DNA of 64,000 bases from the NCBI RefSeq assembly GCF_019456655.1, contig NZ_CP080332.1:4588001-4652000 (forward strand), in the 5' to 3' direction. The first letter of the stretch is position 1; each line of letters starts with the position of its first letter. Source of the DNA: Mycolicibacterium diernhoferi (GTDB taxonomy: Bacteria; Actinomycetota; Actinomycetes; Mycobacteriales; Mycobacteriaceae). Position numbers and translations under genes: made by a program. The notes under the pieces are model-generated. The model did no database searches, had not been told where the DNA came from, and saw only the letters and a list, made by a program, of their open reading frames with translations. This document shows, in pieces, positions 55,269 through 64,000 of this stretch.

Positions 55269-56447
55269 ATGGACGGCGGCGGGCCCGAGCACCCGACCTG
55301 GCATTGGCTGTGGGATCTGTACATGACCGCGATGTGCGGCGTCACGATCGGCGGCGTGCTGCTGCTCGACGATTCGGTACCGGGCCGCTCGCCCGCCGGC
55401 GCCGTGGCCGCGCTGGTCGCGATGCTGGTGTGGCTGACCGTCGTCGGCCGGCGGGTGCCGCGGCTGGGCGGGCTCGGCCCGCGCCCGCTGGGCTACGTCC
55501 TCGTCGCGGTGGCGCTGTGGTGCGTGGCGATGTGGTGCGCCCCGGCGGCGGTGGCGGCGATTCCCGCGCTGTTCCCCGTGGTGTTCTCCACGCTGCCGCT
55601 CGGCGCCGCGATCGGTGCGGCGGTGACGATCGCGGTGCTCCCGCTGGGGCTGGTGCTCGCGGACTCCGGTGCGTCGTCGCGGTACCTCACCATCGCACTG
55701 GCGGTGGCGCTGATGGGGCTGGTCACCGGGCCGATCCTGGGCATCTTCATCGTCAACTCGGTCCGCCAGCGGATGGCGCTCGCACTTCTGGTCGACGAGC
55801 TGCGCGACAGCCGGGCCGAAACATCAAGACTGTCAAGGGAAGCCGGTGTCGCGGCCGAACGCGAGCGGCTGGCCGGGGAGATCCATGACACCCTCGCGCA
55901 GGGATTCACCAGCATCGTGGCGCTGACCCAGGCGATCGAGGCCGAAATGGGCACCGACCCGGAGGCCGCGGCCCGGCATCTGGCGCTCATCGAGTCGACC
56001 GCCCGGGAGAATCTCACCGAGGCCAGGACCATGGTCACCCGGCTGACGCCCACCGCGCTGGACGGTGCGACGCTGCCCGCCGCGATCCGGCGGTTGTGCC
56101 TCGCCTTCGAGGCGGAGACCGGGATCTCGGTGCGCGACCGTATCGCCGAGGGCACGCCCTCGGCGGGGATGGCCGGCGACGTGGTGCTGCTGCGCGCCGC
56201 CCAGGAGGCACTGGCCAACATCCGGCAGCATGCCGGGGCCGGGTCGGTGGCGGTCACCCTGGACAGCGACACCGACGCGGTGCGGCTGACCGTGTCCGAC
56301 AACGGGATCGGGCTGACCGAACCGCACACCGACGGATTCGGGCTGCGCGGCATGCGATCGCGGGTGGCCCAGGTCGGCGGCACGGTCACGCTGTCCGCCG
56401 GGGCCGCCGAACGTGGCCTGCGACTCGACGTCGAGGTGCCGACATGA
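55269..56447 (+). CDS. NarL-type sensor histidine kinase
   Basis: 392-residue membrane sensor kinase. Residues about 15-175 hold five to six membrane segments with hardly any extracellular loops, so it may sense membrane state or a lipophilic signal. The HisKA_3 domain has His206 (LAGEIHDTLAQGFTSI), and the ATPase domain shows EALANIRQHA, DNGIGLTEPHTDGFGLRGMR. Its stop overlaps the regulator start (ATGA), so the pair is coupled. Cognate signal unknown. Confidence 0.93.
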   Translation: MDGGGPEHPTWHWLWDLYMTAMCGVTIGGVLLLDDSVPGRSPAGAVAALVAMLVWLTVVGRRVPRLGGLGPRPLGYVLVAVALWCVAMWCAPAAVAAIPALFPVVFSTLPLGAAIGAAVTIAVLPLGLVLADSGASSRYLTIALAVALMGLVTGPILGIFIVNSVRQRMALALLVDELRDSRAETSRLSREAGVAAERERLAGEIHDTLAQGFTSIVALTQAIEAEMGTDPEAAARHLALIESTARENLTEARTMVTRLTPTALDGATLPAAIRRLCLAFEAETGISVRDRIAEGTPSAGMAGDVVLLRAAQEALANIRQHAGAGSVAVTLDSDTDAVRLTVSDNGIGLTEPHTDGFGLRGMRSRVAQVGGTVTLSAGAAERGLRLDVEVPT

Positions 56448-57094
56448 CCGGCGGGGGCGGGCGTGGCGACGGGAAACACACCGTGCTGCTCGTCGACGAT
56501 CACCCGGTGGTGCGGGAGGGTCTGCGCGGCATGATCGAAGCCGAGGACGACCTGACCGTCGTGGGTGAGGCGGCGTCGGGAACCGAGGCGCGGACCATGG
56601 CGGCCGCGCTGCGGCCCGACGTCATCCTGATGGACCTGCGGATGCCCGACGGCGACGGTGTCACCACCACCGAACGCATTCTGGCCGAACTGCCGCAGAC
56701 CCGGATCGTCGTGGTCACCACCTACGAATCCGACGCCGACATCCTGCGCGCGGTGGAAGCGGGCGCGGCGGGTTACCTGCTCAAGGACGCCTCCCGCGCC
56801 GAACTCGCGGCGGCCGTGCGGGAGGCGGCCGCCGGCAAGACGGTGCTGGCGCCCTCGGTGGCGGGCCGGCTGATGGGCCTGATGCGCGAACCCGCCCCGG
56901 CCGCGCTGACCGCCCGGGAGATCGAGGTGCTGACACAGGTGGCCCAGGGCCAGACCAACGCCGACATCGGGCGTGCGCTGCACATCAGCGAGGCCACGGT
57001 GAAGACGCACCTGCTGCGGACGTTCTCCAAGCTGGAGGTGTCCGACCGCACCGCGGCGGTCACCACCGCGATGGCGCTCGGGTTACTGCGCTGA
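56444..57094 (+). CDS. NarL/LuxR-family response regulator
   Basis: 216-residue response regulator. Receiver domain with phospho-acceptor Asp64 (DVILMDLRMPDGDGVTTTER) and acidic pocket VLLVDDHPVVREGLRG, a linker, then a LuxR-type HTH (LTAREIEVLTQVAQGQTNAD, IGRALHISEATVKTHLLRTF). It starts at ATG 56444, four bases before the end of the kinase gene. Targets are unknown; the adjacent carotenoid oxygenase gene is a natural candidate. The C-terminus is close to a 25 bp tandem duplication. Confidence 0.94.
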   Translation: MTGGGGRGDGKHTVLLVDDHPVVREGLRGMIEAEDDLTVVGEAASGTEARTMAAALRPDVILMDLRMPDGDGVTTTERILAELPQTRIVVVTTYESDADILRAVEAGAAGYLLKDASRAELAAAVREAAAGKTVLAPSVAGRLMGLMREPAPAALTAREIEVLTQVAQGQTNADIGRALHISEATVKTHLLRTFSKLEVSDRTAAVTTAMALGLLR

Positions 57095-57096
57095 CC

Positions 57097-57146
57097 GCTG
57101 CACCGCAGCTTCAGCCCAATCGCTGCGCTGCAGCTTCAGCCCAATC
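57097..57146. repeat. 25 bp tandem duplication at the 3' end of the aminotransferase gene
   Basis: Copies 57097-57121 and 57122-57146 share CTTCAGCCCAATC and differ in two bases near GCTGCACC/GCTGCGCT; a partial third unit begins at 57147. The second copy includes the stop codon of the minus-strand aminotransferase gene. Confidence 0.8.
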
Positions 57147-58233
57147 GCTGCGCCGCAGCGGCGATACGTTCGTCGGTGGCGGTCAACGCCACCCGCACAT
57201 GCTGCGCGCCGGCCGGCCCGTAGAACTCGCCCGGCGCCACCAGGATTCCGCGTTCGGCCAGCCAGGCCAGGGTGTCGCGGCAGGGTTCGCCGCGGGTGGC
57301 CCACAGGTACAGCCCGGCCTCGGAGTGGTCGATGGTGAAGCCGGCGGCCTGCAGGGCGGGCAGCAGGATCGCGCGGCGGCGGGCGTAACGCTCGCGCTGC
57401 ACCGCGACGTGCTCGTCGTCCTCGAGGCCGGCGACCATGGCCGCCTGCACCGGTCCGGGCACCATCATCCCGGCGTGCTTGCGCACTGCGAGCAGTTCGG
57501 CCACCACCGCCGGGTCGCCCGCCACGAAGCCGGCCCGGTAACCGGCCAGCGAGGAGGTCTTGGACAGCGAGTGGATGGCCAGCAGACCGGTGTGGTCGCC
57601 GTCGCAGACCGACGGGTGCAGCACCGACAGCGGTTCGGCGTCCCACGCCAGCCCGAGGTAACACTCGTCGGAGGCGATCAGCACGCCGCGTTCGCGGGCC
57701 CAGCCGACCACCTTGCGCAGGTGATCGAGACCGAGCACCTTGCCGGTCGGGTTGCTCGGCGAGTTCAGGTAGATCAGGGCGGGTGTCTGCGGACCGATCT
57801 GGGTGAGCGAGTCCGCCGCGAGCACCTTCGCCCCGGCCAACCGGGCGCCGACGTCGTACGTCGGGTATGCCAGCTCCGGGATCACCACGGTGTCCTCGGC
57901 TCCCAGGCCGAGCAGGGTGGGCAGCCAGGCGATGAGTTCCTTGGTGCCGATCACCGGCAGCACCGCCGCGGGCGCCACGTCGGTGATGCCGAACCGGCGT
58001 GCCAGTGCGGCGTGGATCGCGGCCCGCAACTCCGGGGTGCCCGCGGTGGTGGGGTATCCCGGTGTGGCGCCGGCAGCGGCCAGCGCCTCCTGGATCACCG
58101 GGGCGACATCATCGACCGGCGTGCCGACCGACAGGTCGACGATGCCGTCCGGATGTGCGCGTGCGGCAGCAGTGACGTCTGCCAGGGTGTCCCAGGGGAA
58201 CACCGGCAGCGATGCAGACTTGAGGGGGCTCAC
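57136..58233 (-). CDS. dapC: Succinyldiaminopimelate transaminase
   Basis: 365-residue PLP-dependent class I aminotransferase. The PLP lysine lies in [20 protein letters not shown]; other motifs are [55 protein letters not shown] and [10 protein letters not shown]. This family member (Rv1178 type) is commonly annotated as N-succinyl-DAP aminotransferase, which would complete the DAP pathway of dapD and dapE; in M. tuberculosis the gene named dapC is elsewhere (Rv0858c), so the assignment is uncertain. It overlaps fdxC by 4 bp. Confidence 0.88.
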   Translation of the reverse strand: MSPLKSASLPVFPWDTLADVTAAARAHPDGIVDLSVGTPVDDVAPVIQEALAAAGATPGYPTTAGTPELRAAIHAALARRFGITDVAPAAVLPVIGTKELIAWLPTLLGLGAEDTVVIPELAYPTYDVGARLAGAKVLAADSLTQIGPQTPALIYLNSPSNPTGKVLGLDHLRKVVGWARERGVLIASDECYLGLAWDAEPLSVLHPSVCDGDHTGLLAIHSLSKTSSLAGYRAGFVAGDPAVVAELLAVRKHAGMMVPGPVQAAMVAGLEDDEHVAVQRERYARRRAILLPALQAAGFTIDHSEAGLYLWATRGEPCRDTLAWLAERGILVAPGEFYGPAGAQHVRVALTATDERIAAAAQRLG

Positions 58234-58550
58234 TCGCCCTTGGGCTCGAGATCCTTGATGACCTGCGGGTCATTGTCGGTCTGCCCGACCTTCGACGCAC
58301 CGCCGGGCGAACCCAGTTCGTTGAAGAAGTCGGCGTTGCTCTGCGTGTAGCTGCTCCACTGGTCGGGCACGTCATCTTCGTAGTAGATGGCCTCGACCGG
58401 GCACACCGGCTCGCAGGCGCCGCAGTCGACGCACTCATCCGGGTGGATGTACAGCATCCGACCACCCTCGTAGATGCAATCGACCGGGCACTCTTCGATA
58501 CATGCCTTGTCTTTGACGTCGACGCAGGGTTCGGCAATGACGTACGTCAC
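58230..58550 (-). CDS. fdxC: Ferredoxin FdxC
   Basis: 106-residue 7Fe-8S-type ferredoxin (Rv1177 type). Cluster ligands are seen as [15 protein letters not shown] for one cluster and [20 protein letters not shown] for the other; the C-terminal extension ([15 protein letters not shown]) is typical of mycobacterial FdxC. It carries single electrons between reductases and oxidases. The start is a GTG at 58550 with AGGAGA upstream. Its stop overlaps the start of the aminotransferase. Confidence 0.95.
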   Translation of the reverse strand: MTYVIAEPCVDVKDKACIEECPVDCIYEGGRMLYIHPDECVDCGACEPVCPVEAIYYEDDVPDQWSSYTQSNADFFNELGSPGGASKVGQTDNDPQVIKDLEPKGE

Positions 58551-58766
58551 TGGTGTCTCTCCTGTCCAGGGGGCTGCTGGTCGGGTTTCGTTCCGGGGCG
58601 GGACGCCTGGGTGAGCATCCGCACGGGCCAGTATGAATGGCCCGAAACGGGAAGCCTGTCTAAGTGTGCCCTAACTTCGCGCTCCGCCGAATTTGTCGGC
58701 GCGTGATTACTGATACTAACCGTCGCAGATACATCTCGCCTAGTGGCACCCGCGCCCGTGTTTCTG

Positions 58767-61372
<2,606 letters not shown>

Positions 61373-61765
61373 TTCACGCCTGCTACGTCTTGCGCGAGCG
61401 GGTAAGCACACGATCGCATGCAGCAAATTTCTCAGCGCTCGCCGCAATGCCCTCTATTGAACCGTCCGGTGCACCATGCCCGCGATACTGGTTCCTGATA
61501 CCCGCACGTGCCACAAGGATTCGCCCGCCCGCCGCAGTCGAGGCAATCTGCCGCCGTAGATCCGCTGATCATCGCTGGTCAACGTGCACAATACCCCGTT
61601 CGGCTGACACTGCGTGTCAGGCAAGAGGAGTCATTTGCAGAGGTCTGAGCACAAAGCCCATGAGATACACACGAGCTTATTGACGCTAGCTGCTAATTTC
61701 ACCGCATTCACGGCCTCGGCCGGCAGCTCCCCTTCGCTTTGGCGACCTTCAGCAAAGGACATGTC
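61373..61765. other. Intergenic region before the long surface protease-like gene
   Basis: 393 bp with no credible gene; base composition falls below that of the neighbouring coding DNA. It holds an inverted repeat at 61604-61620 (CTGACAC-TGC-GTGTCAG, perfect 7 bp arms) and AAGAGGAG nearby, but no fitting start codon follows. The downstream gene has AAAGGA at 61754-61759. Confidence 0.5.
61604..61620. promoter_or_regulatory. Perfect inverted repeat CTGACAC-N3-GTGTCAG
   Basis: Seven-base arms around TGC, 145 bp ahead of the long open gene. It could be an operator or a small RNA hairpin. Confidence 0.4.
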
Positions 61766-64000
61766 ATGTCTGCCCCTAGTCCGCGCAAGTCTCATCGGTC
61801 GAAGGGCCGCCACCGCAAACAGCAGCAACTTCACGAAGACATCGCTGGGTGGCTTCGCATTGGAGCAGCCACCGTCGGGATCGGCGCGGCGTTCACACTC
61901 GGCAGTGGCGTTGCCATCGCTGATTCCAGTACCAGCGGCGACGGCGACTCCTCAAGTTCGGCTTCCGGTAGTGACACCACCGATAAGGGAACTTCGGACT
62001 CTGCGGGGTCAGGTGGCACTGATTCGGATCCGGATACCTCTACGAATAGTGACCCGGCCGGGCCGGATGCAGAAGACGAGGACGACCCCTTCGCCGGCAG
62101 TACGCCCGTCGACAGCGAGAATACATTTCCTGACGACGATGCCAGCGACGAGACCCTGACGGACGTTGGCACCCAGAATGAGAACGCGGCGGGGCTCACG
62201 ACACGTAAGACCGGCCTGGAGTCCAAGTGGTCAAGGCGTTCCAGCACACGCGCCATCGATCCGGAAGCTCTCCGCGCAACATCGACTGATGTCAGCAGCG
62301 ATGTAGAGCAGCAGAATTCGACCAGTCCCAGCGGATCTGACTCAAGCGAGGCCTCTAGCGAAGAATCTCCACAAGCCACGGTGGCAGCAGCACGGGCGGG
62401 CACACCGCTAGCCCTCACTAACGCCGCACATGCGAACGCGCCGGGCCTGACCACCGCTGTAGCGAGACCCGCGGTGACAGTTAAGAGCATCTTCGTCGAT
62501 GTACTGACCTGGATCGGGCTAGGTCCGATCGCCAAGTACGTACCGCTCCCCGCCCTGCCTCTTCCAAACTTCGTCGAAGCGATTTGGATCGGTGTACGGG
62601 AGTTCAACCAGCGCTTCAATAATCAGCAGCCGAAGGCGCGGCCCACCATTACAGGGCAGGGAACCGACGGGACGATCACTGGCAATCTCAACGCTGTCGA
62701 CTTCGACGGCGATACGCTGACGTTCACGGCGGGCGTCGCGAAAAACGGTGGCATGGTCCACGTTGCACCCGATGGGAGCTTCACGTACACCCCAAGCCCA
62801 GAGCTGGCGGCGACCGGCGGTGTCGATACCTTCAGGGTCCAGATCAGCGATTCGGTTGGTAACCCATGGCATATGCACGGGTTACTTGGGGCCCTCGGAC
62901 TCTTGGGGCCGATCACCAAGAAGGTGACCGTGAGAGTGGATAAGGTCACGGGCCCCGTTGACCATTCGCCCGAGGCCCTCGATCCGCCGTACACAATTAC
63001 CGGTACTGGCTTAGATGGTTCCGTCTACGGCCAAGTCAACGTGAGAGACGCCGATACCGACACCGGCACACTGATATTCGGCCTAGCCGTACCAGTCGAT
63101 TCCGCAGTGGGAATCGCGATCGTAGGCAGCAATGGAGCATGGACCTTTACTCCAACGCCGCAGGCGCGGTACCACGCATCATTGTCAACCGAGGTCGACA
63201 TCGTCGATTTCGCGGTCAGAGTTTCCGATGGTACTAGCATCATCACAATCCCTGTGACTGTTCAGATCTCGCCGTTGAGTCCCGACAATGATGGCACTCT
63301 CGACCCTGCCGAACTCGAAGACCTCGTAGCAAGCGGACTCGTCGCAGTCATCGAGAACGAGAACGGCACCCTACGAGTGATCGACGGCCGGTTCTCCGAT
63401 AATGTCGTGCACAGCACGTCCGATGCCGCCGAAGTACTCAACCAGATTTCGGGGTTGCTAGGGGCTAGCCCTGGGTTTGCGTCATCGACCAGTATTGACA
63501 CTCAAACCGTCACTCAAACGACGGATACAGGCGAAGTTATAGAAACCTTCTATCGCCTGAACCCAGTAATCGATGGAATAGCGGTCTTAGGCAGCCAAGT
63601 AGTGCTGTCAACCGACGGTAGTGGCCGAGTCACCGGTGTTATCAGCGGTTACAATCCGGGTCTCGCTCACACCAATACGGTGCCCGACGGAGCAGTCGAT
63701 GCGGACGCCGCTGTCCGAGCAGCTACCGAAGCCCTACTCCTAGAACTATCCGAACTACTCGACGGATCAGGCACCTCGAGCTTTCTTCAGTCGCTGAGCG
63801 TCACACCGGAATTGATTATCTACGCGGCAGACTCTGAAACGCCGCCCCGATTGGCTTGGCAAGTGGTCGTATACACCGCCCCTGCATCCGCGGACGATGA
63901 GCTCGGCCAAGAACTTCGCCCCTACATCAGTGCGGTCCTATTCGTTGCTGCCGACGGAAGCGACGCAGGATCTGCATTCGCGAGCCTATCGAGTACCTCC
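61766..64000 (+). CDS. Secreted cadherin-repeat protein with FTP-type protease propeptide (partial)
   Basis: Open at the right edge; 745 codons are visible without a stop. ATG at 61766 with AAAGGA six bases upstream. The basic start (MSAPSPRKSHRSKGRHRKQQ) leads to a signal segment (IGAATVGIGAAFTLGSGVAI, cleavage near AIA-DS), then a Ser/Asp/Thr-rich region (about 55-225), the mycobacterial motif VLTWIGLGPIAKYVPLP (about 240-260), and cadherin-like repeats (about 285-510; VDFDGDTLTF, APDGSFTYTPSPE, GAWTFTPTP). From about 515 onward there is a fungalysin/thermolysin propeptide-like stretch: YRLNPVIDGIAVLGSQVVLS, then VTGVISGY and LAWQVVVYT. An M4/M36-type metallopeptidase domain is therefore expected beyond the window. 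Codon use is unlike its neighbours (many CTA, ATA, GTA, GAA). Confidence 0.75.
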   Translation, partial: MSAPSPRKSHRSKGRHRKQQQLHEDIAGWLRIGAATVGIGAAFTLGSGVAIADSSTSGDGDSSSSASGSDTTDKGTSDSAGSGGTDSDPDTSTNSDPAGPDAEDEDDPFAGSTPVDSENTFPDDDASDETLTDVGTQNENAAGLTTRKTGLESKWSRRSSTRAIDPEALRATSTDVSSDVEQQNSTSPSGSDSSEASSEESPQATVAAARAGTPLALTNAAHANAPGLTTAVARPAVTVKSIFVDVLTWIGLGPIAKYVPLPALPLPNFVEAIWIGVREFNQRFNNQQPKARPTITGQGTDGTITGNLNAVDFDGDTLTFTAGVAKNGGMVHVAPDGSFTYTPSPELAATGGVDTFRVQISDSVGNPWHMHGLLGALGLLGPITKKVTVRVDKVTGPVDHSPEALDPPYTITGTGLDGSVYGQVNVRDADTDTGTLIFGLAVPVDSAVGIAIVGSNGAWTFTPTPQARYHASLSTEVDIVDFAVRVSDGTSIITIPVTVQISPLSPDNDGTLDPAELEDLVASGLVAVIENENGTLRVIDGRFSDNVVHSTSDAAEVLNQISGLLGASPGFASSTSIDTQTVTQTTDTGEVIETFYRLNPVIDGIAVLGSQVVLSTDGSGRVTGVISGYNPGLAHTNTVPDGAVDADAAVRAATEALLLELSELLDGSGTSSFLQSLSVTPELIIYAADSETPPRLAWQVVVYTAPASADDELGQELRPYISAVLFVAADGSDAGSAFASLSSTS

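Overview
The window is high-GC DNA with closely packed genes and many GTG starts. It is a chromosomal segment of a mycobacterium, most likely an environmental, rapidly growing (Mycolicibacterium-type) species. The gene order closely follows what I recall of the M. tuberculosis interval Rv1245c to Rv1175c. This is recognition from memory of families and order, not a database search. Many genes carry the mycobacterial leaderless signature: a TAnnnT -10 hexamer followed by about 6 bases and then the ATG or GTG. Several starts were chosen on that basis.

Layout. 1-3.5 kb: end of a short-chain dehydrogenase, lipoprotein LpqZ, malic enzyme and CorA. 3.5-8.5 kb: the LpqY-SugABC trehalose importer operon with a suppressor-of-fused-domain gene at its end. 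8.6-13.1 kb: small membrane proteins, a CitE-like lyase, an MgtE-N/CBS protein and a DUF1003 protein. 13.2-19.4 kb: a lytic transglycosylase, Mrp, then the envelope-stress module sigE-rseA-htrA-tatB. 19.5-24.2 kb: an O-methyltransferase, then a TetR-ABC-permease drug-efflux operon with tandem operators. 24.2-31 kb: glgC, glgM, tagA, gpgS and folP2 (alpha-glucan and methylglucose lipopolysaccharide precursors). 30.85-32.17 kb: a complete IS30-family element between folP2 and fadD6. 32.2-43.4 kb: fadD6, a LOG-family gene, a repeat protein, an acyltransferase, a small secreted protein, an EspC-like type VII substrate candidate, an ABC-F protein with a leader ORF, then dapE and dapD. 43.4-49.5 kb: tandem terminators, a large Ig/cadherin-like surface protein, fadD36, a NUDIX hydrolase and a secreted protein. 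49.5-53.7 kb: the proline catabolic genes and their PucR-type regulator. 53.8-61.4 kb: a carotenoid oxygenase, a NarL-type two-component system, a succinyl-DAP aminotransferase, ferredoxin, a PadR regulator and a dienoyl-CoA reductase.

The window ends inside a long open gene (61766 to beyond 64000). It encodes a secreted protein with cadherin-like repeats and a fungalysin/thermolysin-type propeptide domain. Its codon use is markedly different from its neighbours. This gene, the surface repeat protein at 43.8 kb, the ABC-F leader ORF, the divergent leaderless promoters and the SUFU gene in the trehalose operon are the parts least explained by the conserved core.
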